A stretch of DNA of 64,000 nucleotides, taken from Planococcus ruber (GTDB taxonomy: Bacteria > Bacillota > Bacilli > Bacillales_A > Planococcaceae). The notes below the pieces were generated by a model that saw nothing but the letters and a program-made list of their open reading frames with translations, was not told where the DNA came from and did not search any database. Positions 17,807-26,376 of the stretch are shown here, piece by piece; the first letter of the stretch is position 1; every line of letters begins with the position of its first letter. Location: positions 62,001 to 126,000 of the forward strand of contig NZ_JALHAG010000012.1 of NCBI RefSeq assembly GCF_022819085.1, written 5' to 3'. Position numbers and translations under genes: made by a program.

Positions 17807-17828
17807 TTTGTGCAATCGTTTGCACAAA
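17807..17828 (+). promoter_or_regulatory. LacI-type operator palindrome
   Basis: TTTGTGCAA, TCGT, TTGCACAAA: perfect nine-base arms with a central CG, the pattern of LacI/GalR operators. It lies 22 bp before the start of the binding-protein gene. The LacI regulator encoded at 20942-21961 in the same operon is the likely ligand. Confidence 0.65.
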
Positions 17829-17850
17829 TAAACCAAAGGGGGATTTACAC

Positions 17851-19149
17851 ATGAAGGAGTTTAAGTTCAGCAAAGGGTTGCTCGCATCATTGCTTCTGAC
17901 GACAGGGATTTTGGCAGCATGCGGAAACGGGGAAGAGGCTTCCTCATCGGACAAAGATAAAGTCACGGTTGATATTTTCCAGTTTAAAGTGGAATTCAAA
18001 GACCAGTTTGAAGATGTAGTCGCTTTATACGAAGAAGAAAACCCGGACGTTAACATCGATATCACAACAGTCGGCGGCGGGGAAGACTACGGCGCAGCTC
18101 TTCGTTCGCGCTTCGCTTCAGGCAACGAACCGGCCATTTTCAATATCGGCGGACCACAGGACGTTGCGGACTGGAAAGACAATTTAGCGAATTTGACAGA
18201 TACAGATGCAGCAGGCGCGGCGCTTAATGGAACGCTTGATGGTGTGACAGTCGACTCTGAAGTTCTTGGGTTGCCGTATAACCAGGAAGGCTACGGGTTC
18301 ATCTACAACACGCGTTTGTTTGAAGAAGCAGGAATCGATCCAGCAACGATCACGGATTTTGCAAGTTTAGAAGAAGCGGTGAAAACGCTTGATTCGAAAA
18401 AAGATGAGCTTGGGCTTGATGCAGTATTCGCTTTGCCAGGGAAAGAAGCTTGGGTAACGGGTCTTCACTTGTCCAACACATTCATCGCACCGGAATTCGA
18501 CCACAACGTACTGGATGCGTTCGCTGCACCGAAAGTGGAATTTGAATACGGCGATGCATTCAAAAAGATTTTAGATCTGCAAAACGACTATTCTGCACAG
18601 CCGACAGTGAGCTTGGACTATTCGCAGCAAGTGGAAGAATTGTTCTCGCTTGAACGCGTTGCGATCATCCAGCAAGGAAACTGGGTTTACGGTTCGATTG
18701 CCGGCATTGACCAGGAACTTGCAGACAGCGGCGTTGGCTTAATGCCGATTCCAGTTGACGGCTACGAGGAAGGGGGGCTTCCAGTCGGCGTGCCAATGTA
18801 CTGGGGCGTAAACTCGAACCAGGACGAAGAAGTGGTAGAAGCCTCTAAAGACTTCTTGAACTGGCTGTACACTTCAGATGCTGGGAAAAAAGCCGTACTG
18901 GAAGACTTTAAATTCATCCCGGCATACGAAGGCTACGATACAACAAAAATCACAGATCCAATGTCCAAGGCAATCTATGAAGCAGCTGAATCCGGCAACA
19001 CGATCGGCTGGGTATTCATGGGCTATCCAACTGGATGGGGCGAAGATGTTCTTGGCGCCAATATCCAGAAATACTTGAGCGATGAAGCGGACTGGGAAGA
19101 AGTCGTGGATTCTGCAAAAGAAGCTTGGGAAACTGAACGCAGCAAATAA
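17851..19149 (+). CDS. Sugar ABC transporter substrate-binding lipoprotein (alpha-glucosides)
   Basis: Extracellular solute-binding protein of family 1, 432 residues, anchored through the lipobox LAAC (Cys24) after a signal peptide. It has the typical Gly/Asp-rich N-terminal lobe, the GLPYNQEGYGFIYNTRLFEEAGI block and GKEAWVTGLHLS. The start ATG at 17851 has AAAGGGGGA before it; the longer frame includes the operator and is not used. It is first in an operon with two permeases and a LacI regulator, flanked by two alpha-glucosidases, so maltose- or isomaltose-type oligosaccharides are the likely ligands. No ATPase gene belongs to the operon. Confidence 0.88.
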   Translation: MKEFKFSKGLLASLLLTTGILAACGNGEEASSSDKDKVTVDIFQFKVEFKDQFEDVVALYEEENPDVNIDITTVGGGEDYGAALRSRFASGNEPAIFNIGGPQDVADWKDNLANLTDTDAAGAALNGTLDGVTVDSEVLGLPYNQEGYGFIYNTRLFEEAGIDPATITDFASLEEAVKTLDSKKDELGLDAVFALPGKEAWVTGLHLSNTFIAPEFDHNVLDAFAAPKVEFEYGDAFKKILDLQNDYSAQPTVSLDYSQQVEELFSLERVAIIQQGNWVYGSIAGIDQELADSGVGLMPIPVDGYEEGGLPVGVPMYWGVNSNQDEEVVEASKDFLNWLYTSDAGKKAVLEDFKFIPAYEGYDTTKITDPMSKAIYEAAESGNTIGWVFMGYPTGWGEDVLGANIQKYLSDEADWEEVVDSAKEAWETERSK

Positions 19150-19182
19150 TTCAGTGGGCGCTTCTGCCCAACTGGCCAACCG

Positions 19183-19210
19183 AGCAAAGCAGCCCCAGTG
19201 CTGCTTTGCT
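19183..19210 (+). other. Intercistronic stem-loop after the binding-protein gene
   Basis: Ten-base arms AGCAAAGCAG / CTGCTTTGCT with an eight-base loop, then TTCTCTTT. Placed between the lipoprotein and permease genes, it probably stabilises the upstream message or partly terminates, giving excess binding protein over permease. Confidence 0.6.
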
Positions 19211-19253
19211 TTCTCTTTACCGTTTTTCTCCAATGAAAGGAAGTGCTCTCCAA

Positions 19254-20114
19254 ATGCGCACAAAAGATATTTCCTACTGGCTGTTCCTGGCTCCGGTGCT
19301 GATCGCGCTATTCTTGGTCGTTGTCGTGCCGATGCTGCTAGGCGTCTATTATTCATTCACTTCTTGGAACGGCATTGTCACAGGCGACTTTGTCGGACTT
19401 CAAAATTACATCAACCTGTTCAAAGACGAGCGTTTCATGGATGCGCTCTGGTTCACGACGAAATTCTCGGTCGTATCCGTTATTTTGATCAACGTCATCG
19501 GTTTGTCGCTTGCGTTGCTCGTGACGTCTTATTTAAAAACGAGCAAATTGCTGCGGACGATTTTCTTCATGCCGAACTTGATCGGCGGTTTGATCCTCGG
19601 ATTCATCTGGCAGTTTATCTTCATTAAAGTATTTGCGGGCGTCGGTGAAATGATCGGCATGGAAAGCCTGCAAGGCTGGCTGTCGACAACCGAAACCGGA
19701 TTTTGGGGGCTGGTCATCCTGATGAGCTGGCAAATGGCCGGCTACATCATGGTCATCTACATCGCTTACTTGGAAGGCATGCCGAAAGAATTGCTGGAAG
19801 CGTCAGAAATTGACGGAGCATCTACGGTCCAGCGCTTCCGCTATATCGTTTTCCCGCTTGTCGCACCCGGATTCACTGTCAGCATGTTCCTGACATTGTC
19901 GAACGCGTTCAAGCTATACGACCAAAACTTGTCGCTGACAGGCGGCGGGCCGTTCAACTCGACGGAAATGGTCGCGATGGAAATCTTCAAAACGGCCTTT
20001 ACGCAAAATGACTTTGCGTTTGCCCAAGCGAAAGCGGTCGTGTTCTTCATCATCGTCGCGATCATTGCCCTCCTGCAAGTTTATTTCAATAAACGCAAGG
20101 AGGTCGAAATGTAA
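19254..20114 (+). CDS. Sugar ABC transporter permease, MalF type
   Basis: Integral membrane permease of the carbohydrate uptake CUT1 family, 286 residues, six membrane segments. The EAA loop that docks the ATPase is EASEIDGASTVQRFRYIVFPLVAPG. I start at ATG 19254 with AAAGGAAG upstream, although the spacing is long; an ATG seven codons earlier has no ribosome site. Its stop overlaps the start of the next permease (TAATG). It forms the transmembrane channel with that gene product. Confidence 0.9.
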   Translation: MRTKDISYWLFLAPVLIALFLVVVVPMLLGVYYSFTSWNGIVTGDFVGLQNYINLFKDERFMDALWFTTKFSVVSVILINVIGLSLALLVTSYLKTSKLLRTIFFMPNLIGGLILGFIWQFIFIKVFAGVGEMIGMESLQGWLSTTETGFWGLVILMSWQMAGYIMVIYIAYLEGMPKELLEASEIDGASTVQRFRYIVFPLVAPGFTVSMFLTLSNAFKLYDQNLSLTGGGPFNSTEMVAMEIFKTAFTQNDFAFAQAKAVVFFIIVAIIALLQVYFNKRKEVEM

Positions 20115-20929
20115 TGCGCAAAAAAAGAAATTACAAATTAGAAATCCTGGGGATTTTCCTGGCGTTGATCTGGCTGGCGCCTTTTTACTTGATGCTCGTC
20201 AACTCGTTCAAATCCAAACGGGAAATCTTCACCAATACGATCAGTTTGCCGGAAACATGGAATCTGGATAATTACATTGAAGCCTTCCAGGAACTCGATT
20301 TTCTCCGGACGCTCTTCAACTCCTTGCTGATCACCGTTTCAAGTGTGGTCTTGATCATCATCTTCTCGGCGATGGCAGCGTACGCGCTGTCCCGCGTGAA
20401 AAGCAAAATCAGCACGGTGCTGTTCTTCACATTTGTCGCAGCGATGCTGATCCCGTTCCAATCGGTGATGATTCCACTTGTGACGGTATTCGGACGATTT
20501 GAAATGCTGAACCAAGGCGGATTGATTTTCATGTATATTGGATTTGGCGCAAGCCTTTCAATCTTCTTGTATCACGGAGCATTGAACAACATTCCGAAAT
20601 CATTGGATGAAGCGGCGACGATAGACGGGGCGAACCGCTTCCAAGTGTTCTGGTTCATCATCTTCCCGATTTTGAAGCCGATTACGGTAACGGTCGCGAT
20701 CCTCAATATCATCTGGATCTGGAACGATTACCTCTTGCCGTCACTGGTTATCAATACGCCAGGCAGTGAGACGATTCCGCTTAAGATGTTCTTCTTCTTC
20801 GGCGAATATACGAAGCAATGGCATTTGGCAATGGCGGGGCTCACATTGGCCATCGTGCCGGTCATCATCTTCTATTTCTTTGCCCAACGGTCGATTATCA
20901 AAGGTGTATCCGATGGAGCGGTGAAATAA
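20114..20929 (+). CDS. Sugar ABC transporter permease, MalG type
   Basis: Second CUT1 permease, 271 residues, six membrane segments, with the EAA loop DEAATIDGANRFQVFWFIIFPILKP and the C-terminal RSIIKGVSDGAVK typical of MalG/MsmG proteins. It overlaps the preceding permease gene by one base and is followed 12 bp later by the LacI regulator gene with AAGGAGGTG. It needs an ATPase from elsewhere, most likely the MsmX-like protein at 59921-61018. Confidence 0.92.
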   Translation: MRKKRNYKLEILGIFLALIWLAPFYLMLVNSFKSKREIFTNTISLPETWNLDNYIEAFQELDFLRTLFNSLLITVSSVVLIIIFSAMAAYALSRVKSKISTVLFFTFVAAMLIPFQSVMIPLVTVFGRFEMLNQGGLIFMYIGFGASLSIFLYHGALNNIPKSLDEAATIDGANRFQVFWFIIFPILKPITVTVAILNIIWIWNDYLLPSLVINTPGSETIPLKMFFFFGEYTKQWHLAMAGLTLAIVPVIIFYFFAQRSIIKGVSDGAVK

Positions 20930-20941
20930 GGAGGTGCGGGC

Positions 20942-21961
20942 ATGGCGATTACGATTAAAGATGTAGCAAAGCGCGCGGCCGTGTCTCCGGCAACGGTGTC
21001 CCGGGTCATTGCGGACAATCCGCGCATCAGCGAAAAGACCAAAAAGAAAGTCCGGGAAGCGATGGAAGAGCTCGGGTATTACCCGAATTTCCAGGCGCGA
21101 AATTTAGTCGTCCAACGGAGTCAAACCCTTGGAGTAATCATGGCAAACTCTGCTACACTGGCCTTCCAGAATCCTTTCTTCCCGGAAGTGCTGCGCGGGA
21201 TTTCGGTCAGTGCGCACAACAGCCAATTTGGCCTTTACTTGTCGACAGGTGCGACCGAAGAGGAAGTTCTGCAGGAAGTGAAAGCGATGACGCAAGGCAA
21301 AAAAGTGGATGGCATTATCTTGCTTTATTCGCGCATTGGCGATAAAGTCATGGAGTATTTAAATGACAGCGGCTTGCCGTTTTCGATGGTCGGCCGCCCT
21401 TATAAAAATGTGCACCAGATTTCATACGTCGATAACGACAACGTCCGAAATGCCCGCGAAGTGGTCGAGTACTTCATAGGCCTCGGACATAAACGCATCG
21501 CTTTTGTCGCAGGCGGAAATGATTTTGTCGTTTCGATCGACCGGTTGGAAGGCTATCAACAGGCACTGGCTGCCCATTCACTGGATTTTGACGCTCAGTA
21601 CATCGTCACACAGGAAATGATGCAAGGCCACGGACCAAATGCGATTCTCCAGTTGATGAACCTTCCCGAGCCGCCCACTGCAATCGTGACGCATGACGAT
21701 TTGGTGGCTTACGAAGTGATCGGCTATTTGGAGGACCTTGAAATCAATGTGCCTGGCGATGTATCGATTATTGGGTTCAACAATCATACATTATCGGAAC
21801 ATTTAAAGCCGCCGCTCAGTTCCGTCGACATCTCCATTTACGACTTGGGGCTCGAAGCGGCGAATTTAGCCATAGAAAAAATAATGGACAAGACAGCACC
21901 GGCAAAACAAGTCATCGTCTCGTCGCGGTTGATTGAACGTGGCTCGTGCCAACGTCTTTGA
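20942..21961 (+). CDS. LacI/GalR family transcriptional regulator (MalR-like)
   Basis: A 339-residue repressor: N-terminal LacI helix-turn-helix (ITIKDVAKRAAVSPATVSRVIA), hinge (QARNLVVQRSQTLGVIM), then a periplasmic-binding-protein fold ligand domain ending with RLIERGSC. It is the last-but-one gene of the alpha-glucoside operon. The probable operators are the palindrome at 17807-17828 and perhaps the box near 17724. The ligand would be an alpha-glucoside such as maltose; that is inference. It is followed 13 bp later by a second GH13 gene. Confidence 0.9.
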   Translation: MAITIKDVAKRAAVSPATVSRVIADNPRISEKTKKKVREAMEELGYYPNFQARNLVVQRSQTLGVIMANSATLAFQNPFFPEVLRGISVSAHNSQFGLYLSTGATEEEVLQEVKAMTQGKKVDGIILLYSRIGDKVMEYLNDSGLPFSMVGRPYKNVHQISYVDNDNVRNAREVVEYFIGLGHKRIAFVAGGNDFVVSIDRLEGYQQALAAHSLDFDAQYIVTQEMMQGHGPNAILQLMNLPEPPTAIVTHDDLVAYEVIGYLEDLEINVPGDVSIIGFNNHTLSEHLKPPLSSVDISIYDLGLEAANLAIEKIMDKTAPAKQVIVSSRLIERGSCQRL

Positions 21962-21974
21962 AAGGGATTTAGTT

Positions 21975-23594
21975 ATGAATAAGAAATGGTGGAAAGAAGC
22001 AGTCGCATATCAAGTGTATCCCCGGAGCTTTATGGATTCGAATGGCGACGGCATCGGCGATCTGAACGGCATCACAAGCAAGTTGGATTATTTGAAAGAG
22101 CTTGGCATCGATGTCATCTGGATTTGTCCGATGTACAAATCGCCGAACGACGATAACGGCTACGATATCAGCGATTACCAGGGCATTCTCGAAGAATTCG
22201 GGACGATGGAAGATTTCGACCGGCTGCTCGCTGAAGTGCATGCGCGCGGCATGAAACTCATCATCGATTTGGTGATTAACCATACGAGCGACGAGCATCC
22301 TTGGTTTATCGAATCGCGTTCGTCGAAAGACAACCCGAAACGCGACTGGTACATCTGGCGCGACGAACCGACCAACTGGGAAAGCATTTTTGGCGGACCG
22401 GCCTGGGAGTTTGATGAAGGAACGGGCCAATATTATTTGCACCTGTTCTCCAAAAAGCAGCCGGATTTGAATTGGGAAAATCCGGAGGTAAGAAAAGCTT
22501 TATTCGATATGGTCAATTGGTGGCTCGATAAAGGCGTGGATGGCTACCGCGTAGATGCCATCAGCCACATCAAAAAAGACTTCACCAATATGCCGGATAA
22601 AGAAGGCAAAGACTACGTGCCGGCTTGGGAGAAGATGATGAATGTCAATGGCATTCAGCCGTTGCTTGCGGAACTCCGCGATGAGACGTTTGCCAAATAC
22701 GACATCATGACCGTCGGGGAAGCGAACGGCGTCCAAGCGAAGGATATTGAAGAATGGGTCAGCGAAGAAGACGGCAAATTCAATATGGTCTTCCAGTTTG
22801 AAGATATGGGCCTTTGGAACACGGAACTCGAAAATGGCATCAATGTGCGCGGCGTGAAGGAAGTGCTGACGCGCTGGCAAAAAGGCGTGGAAGGCATCGG
22901 CTGGAATGCGCTGTTTATTGAAAACCACGACCGTCCGCGTATCGTCTCTACTTGGGGCAACGACAAAGACTATTGGCGGGAAAGTGCAACAGCCCTCGCT
23001 TGCATGTATTTTTTCATGCAGGGGACGCCATTCATCTACCAGGGCCAGGAAATCGGCATGACCAATGCGCCATTCAATGAAATCGAACATTATAATGACG
23101 TGAAGACCCATAATCTTTATTTTTATAACCGTGCAAACGGCATGGACCATGATTCCGTTATGACCTTGATCAAAGCGACAAGCCGCGACCATTCCCGCAC
23201 ACCGATGCAATGGAATGCAAGCGACCATGCCGGATTCTCAACAGCGCTTCCGTGGATCGGCGTCAACCCGAACTACGATTGGCTGAACGTGGAAGCGCAG
23301 CAGCAAGATCCGCGTTCGATCCTTTCTTTCTATAAGCAGATGATCTGGATGCGCAAGCATATGGACGTTTTGGTTTACGGCAGCTACGAGCTTGTCGAAC
23401 TTGGCCATGAAGCGGTCTATGCGTATCTCCGGGAAGACGAGAACGACAAAGTGCTCGTCGTTGCCAACCTCGGCCAGCACGCTTGCCTATGGGATGAGCC
23501 GGAAGAGGCGAACCTGCTGCTCGCGAACTACTCGCATATCGAACCGCAGCAATTGCTTCCATACGAAGCGCGCGTCTACAAACTAATCAAATGA
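21975..23594 (+). CDS. GH13 alpha-glucosidase
   Basis: Second cytoplasmic GH13_31-type alpha-glucosidase of the locus, 539 residues, paralogous to the enzyme at 15151-16758. Nucleophile Asp in GYRVDAISHIKKD, acid/base Glu in TVGEANGV and third Asp in ENHDRPR are present. The residue after the nucleophile is Ala, which in this family goes with alpha-1,4 preference (maltose type), whereas the first enzyme has Val. I chose the ATG at 21975, preceded by AAAGGGA; the upstream part of the frame overlaps the LacI gene. A terminator follows, closing the operon. Confidence 0.9.
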   Translation: MNKKWWKEAVAYQVYPRSFMDSNGDGIGDLNGITSKLDYLKELGIDVIWICPMYKSPNDDNGYDISDYQGILEEFGTMEDFDRLLAEVHARGMKLIIDLVINHTSDEHPWFIESRSSKDNPKRDWYIWRDEPTNWESIFGGPAWEFDEGTGQYYLHLFSKKQPDLNWENPEVRKALFDMVNWWLDKGVDGYRVDAISHIKKDFTNMPDKEGKDYVPAWEKMMNVNGIQPLLAELRDETFAKYDIMTVGEANGVQAKDIEEWVSEEDGKFNMVFQFEDMGLWNTELENGINVRGVKEVLTRWQKGVEGIGWNALFIENHDRPRIVSTWGNDKDYWRESATALACMYFFMQGTPFIYQGQEIGMTNAPFNEIEHYNDVKTHNLYFYNRANGMDHDSVMTLIKATSRDHSRTPMQWNASDHAGFSTALPWIGVNPNYDWLNVEAQQQDPRSILSFYKQMIWMRKHMDVLVYGSYELVELGHEAVYAYLREDENDKVLVVANLGQHACLWDEPEEANLLLANYSHIEPQQLLPYEARVYKLIK

Positions 23595-23601
23595 TTCCAG
23601 C

Positions 23602-23640
23602 ACCCGGCAGCCTCTCAAACAGGCCGCCGGGTTTTGTTTT
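23602..23640 (+). terminator. Rho-independent terminator
   Basis: ACCCGGC / GCCGGGT outer stem with an inner GCC/GGC, then TTTTGTTTTC, seven bases after the glucosidase stop. Confidence 0.85.
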
Positions 23641-23694
23641 CTTCTTATAGAAATATTGGTAATATAAAGAAAAGAATTTGTTAGGAGGTTCAAT

Positions 23695-25722
23695 ATGAAG
23701 AAAATCTTGTTCGGCTTCTTGGTTTTATTCCTCATAGCCGTGCTTGCGGGCTGCCAGGAAAAAACGACGCCGGAAGAGCGATTGGCCGAATACATAAACC
23801 ATTGGAATAAAGGCGAATTCGCCGATATGTATAACGACTATTTAAATGCTGGAACGAAAGAAGCTTTTCCAGCGGAAGAATTTGTCGACCGGCAAGAAAA
23901 GCTCCAAGAGGATCTTGGCATAGATAAGATGGAAGTCACCTACGAAAAACCGGCAGAAGATGCCGAGTGGGATCCTGAAAAACCAGCGGACTTCCCGATC
24001 CATGTGAAAATGGAAACGATGGCGGGTCCGGTAGAATTTGAGAAAACGATCACGCTGCTCAATGAAACACGGGGCGACGAAGAGGGGTGGTTCGTGGAAT
24101 GGGACCAGTCGTTCATTTTCCCGGAACTCGAACGCGATGACGAAATCGGCTTTACCCGGATTCCGGCATACCGCGGTGAAATTGTGGACCGCGACGGCTT
24201 AGTGCTGGCGAAAAACGGCACTGGCTACAGCATCGGCATCGTGCCGGAGAAATTGACGGATCCGTCGAAGAAAACGGAAATCGCTAAACTGCTCGGAACA
24301 ACCGTCGAAGCAATTGATGCGGAATTGAACCAGTCATGGGTCAAACCTGAATTATTCGTGCCAATCGGCAAGACCGCCGCAACGAATGGCGCTTTGATCG
24401 ATAAATTGGTCGCGATTCCGGGAATAGGGGCGCGCACGATTGAAATGCGCGAATATCCATACGGTCCGGCAATGGCGCATCTTACCGGCTATACCGGCGC
24501 CATTTCAGCGGAGCAGTTAGAAGAGCTGAAAGACAAAGGCTATACCGAAACCGATCAGATCGGCCGCCGCGGCTTGGAAAGTTTGCTTGAAGACCGCCTG
24601 CGCGGAACGGACGGCATGCAGATTTACATCAAGAAACCGCAGGAAAACGCAGAGCCGATCATTATTGCAGAGCAGGAACCGGTAGAGGGCGAAACGGTCA
24701 AGCTGACGATCAACGCGTCGCTTCAAAAAGCAGCCTACGATTCCATGAAAGGCGAAACGGGAGCAGCGGCTTCGGTCGATCCGAAAACAGGGGAAGTGCT
24801 GGCGCTTGTCAGCTCGCCTGCCTATGATCCGAACGAATTTGTCACGGGCATCAGCGGCGCCCGCTACAAGGCACTAGAAGAAGATGCGAAAAATCCGCTC
24901 TTCAACCGCTTTGCCCAAAGCTACGTGCCAGGCTCCACAATGAAGCCGATCACAGCCGCGATTGGCATGGAAGCGGGAACGCTGAAGCCGGACGAAGGCT
25001 TGACGATCAACGGCAAGACGTGGCAAAAAGATGATTCGTGGGGCACGTACCGTGTTTCCCGCCTGCATCCGGAAGCGCCAAATCCGATCGATTTAAACAA
25101 ATCCCTGATTTATTCGGACAATATTTATTACGCCCAGCAGGCACTGAAAATGGGGCGTGAAACGTTCACCGAAGGTTTGAAGCAATTCGGCTTCGGAGAA
25201 ACCGTGCCGTTGGAAGCGATGGAATTGACGGCTTCGCAAATTTCCAATGACGGCAGCCTTGGCTCAGAAGGCCAGCTCGCGGATTCGTCGTTCGGCCAAG
25301 GGCAGATGCTGACAAACATCCTGCACCTTGCGATGATGTACGAGCCGTTCTTGACGGATGGCACTATGCTGAAGCCGACGCTCCTGTTCGATGAAGAGGA
25401 TGCGCAAGTATGGAAAAAGGATTTGATGAGTGCAGATACAGCAGCGACGCTTCGCACGGCGATGCGCAATGTCGTCGTAGATGGCTATGCCCAGTCCGCG
25501 AATCTCGATAACATCCCGCTTGCCGGCAAAACCGGCACCGCCGAACTGAAAGCGGCCGGTGAAGCGCGCGGCAAAGAGAACGGCTATTTCGTTTCCTATA
25601 ACACGAAAGATCCGAAATTCATCTTGGCGATGATGGTCGAAAACGTCGAAGACAACGGCGGCAGCGATTACGTCGCCGCAATGGCTGCAGAAGTCTATAA
25701 ACTGATGGCGACGAGCCCTTAA
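23695..25722 (+). CDS. Penicillin-binding protein with MecA_N domain (PBP3/PbpC-like), lipoprotein
   Basis: Peptidoglycan transpeptidase anchored outside the membrane. A lipobox LAGC (Cys20) follows the signal peptide. Then come an NTF2-like MecA_N domain (about 24-145), a PBP dimerisation domain (about 155-320; AYRGEIVDRDGLVLAKNG) and the transpeptidase domain (about 350-670). Catalytic motifs are S414-T-M-K417, S474-D-N476 and K612-T-G614. Length 675 fits PbpC of B. subtilis and MecA. GGAGG precedes the ATG. Relatives with this architecture often have low beta-lactam affinity, but that cannot be read from the sequence. It stands alone and ends at a strong terminator. Confidence 0.92.
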   Translation: MKKILFGFLVLFLIAVLAGCQEKTTPEERLAEYINHWNKGEFADMYNDYLNAGTKEAFPAEEFVDRQEKLQEDLGIDKMEVTYEKPAEDAEWDPEKPADFPIHVKMETMAGPVEFEKTITLLNETRGDEEGWFVEWDQSFIFPELERDDEIGFTRIPAYRGEIVDRDGLVLAKNGTGYSIGIVPEKLTDPSKKTEIAKLLGTTVEAIDAELNQSWVKPELFVPIGKTAATNGALIDKLVAIPGIGARTIEMREYPYGPAMAHLTGYTGAISAEQLEELKDKGYTETDQIGRRGLESLLEDRLRGTDGMQIYIKKPQENAEPIIIAEQEPVEGETVKLTINASLQKAAYDSMKGETGAAASVDPKTGEVLALVSSPAYDPNEFVTGISGARYKALEEDAKNPLFNRFAQSYVPGSTMKPITAAIGMEAGTLKPDEGLTINGKTWQKDDSWGTYRVSRLHPEAPNPIDLNKSLIYSDNIYYAQQALKMGRETFTEGLKQFGFGETVPLEAMELTASQISNDGSLGSEGQLADSSFGQGQMLTNILHLAMMYEPFLTDGTMLKPTLLFDEEDAQVWKKDLMSADTAATLRTAMRNVVVDGYAQSANLDNIPLAGKTGTAELKAAGEARGKENGYFVSYNTKDPKFILAMMVENVEDNGGSDYVAAMAAEVYKLMATSP

Positions 25723-25733
25723 ACGAATAAAGG

Positions 25734-25762
25734 AAGGAACTGCCACGTGGCGGTTCCTTTTT
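25734..25762 (+). terminator. Terminator, left copy of a 29-bp duplicated sequence
   Basis: AAGGAAC / GTTCCTT stem with inner GCC/GGC pairing and five T. The same 29 bases recur with one change at 26115-26143, on the other side of a 352-bp element, so the terminator seems to have been duplicated. Confidence 0.8.
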
Positions 25763-26114
25763 GAGTGTTGAAAAAATAGAAACTAAAGTAAGTTTCGTTT
25801 AGAAACGCGATATTCCGCAAAACCGTTTTGCTTGCTGAAACCATGTGCTCCTTGTATTGCTTCGCTAGCTTCGTCGCAAACAGTTGCCCTCGCAGGCTTC
25901 GGCCAACTCTTGGCTCGCGCTGAGCTTATTCCCCAAGGCGTCTCCGCTGTTTTGCTCCATATCTTAAGAAAGTGCCCAAGCACCGGCGCGGTTCCGGACA
26001 GGGTGGAGCAATAAGACGAGTGGATTTCTCGGCTTATTGTGGGAACTCTGTCCATAGCGCCGCAGTGCGGATTGTAGAAGCAGAAGCTTAATTTCACCCC
26101 TTTTTCAACAAGCT
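25763..26114. repeat. MITE-like structured element between duplicated terminators
   Basis: A 352-bp noncoding stretch whose ends carry the inverted sequence TGTTGAAAAA. It contains further inverted repeats: TTGCTCCA at 25952 with TGGAGCAA at 26004, and AATAAGxCGAG with CTCGxCTTATT at 26010-26038. It is flanked by two near-identical 29-bp copies of the terminator. No credible reading frame was found. This looks like a small non-autonomous mobile or structured repeat, but only one copy is in the window, so mobility is not shown. Confidence 0.45.
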
Positions 26115-26143
26115 AAGGAACTGCCACGCGGCGGTTCCTTTTT
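26115..26143 (+). terminator. Terminator, right copy of the 29-bp duplication
   Basis: Same hairpin as at 25734-25762 with one base changed in the loop region (ACGC for ACGT), followed by a longer T run. It precedes the 21-bp array B by 10 bp. Confidence 0.75.
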
Positions 26144-26153
26144 TATTGGTGAA

Positions 26154-26258
26154 AGTTGATTTCGGAAGGGTTTATGGTGATTTCGCAGCGTGCAGGGGTG
26201 ATTTCGAGCTGCTTTGGGTTAATTTCGTCAACATGTTGGGTGATTTCATCATTTCAGA
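26154..26258. repeat. Five-copy 21-bp phased array (array B, GGTGATTTCG core)
   Basis: Units of exactly 21 bp begin at 26154, 26175, 26196, 26217 and 26238. The conserved part is positions 2-11 (GGTGATTTCG, with single-base changes); the remaining ten positions differ in every unit. The core is the same as in the array at 30474-30578. It lies between the PBP terminator and marR. Confidence 0.8.
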
Positions 26259-26319
26259 AGGTCAAAGCATCAAGCTCAATCAATTGACTATCACCAAAAT
26301 TAGCAGTATATTAATAAAA

Positions 26320-26349
26320 CCAAAACGAACAGTTCCAAAACGAACAGTT
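26320..26349 (+). repeat. Exact tandem duplication of 15 bp upstream of marR
   Basis: The sequence CCAAAACGAACAGTT occurs twice in a row, ending 27 bp before the marR start. It could be a duplicated binding site of the MarR regulator or a simple duplication near the promoter. Confidence 0.7.
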
Positions 26350-26376
26350 TAATTTCGAATAGAAAGAGGCGGCGAT

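Noticed and set aside
25763..26114. Small protein genes inside the MITE-like element
   Set aside because: Frames of about 60-100 codons exist on both strands but lack ribosome sites and family features; inverted repeats explain the sequence better.
26146..26352. Reading frame over array B with a repeated G-D-F heptad
   Set aside because: The heptad follows from the 21-bp period; the other arrays give unrelated peptides in any frame, there is no convincing ribosome site, and the conservation is at DNA level.
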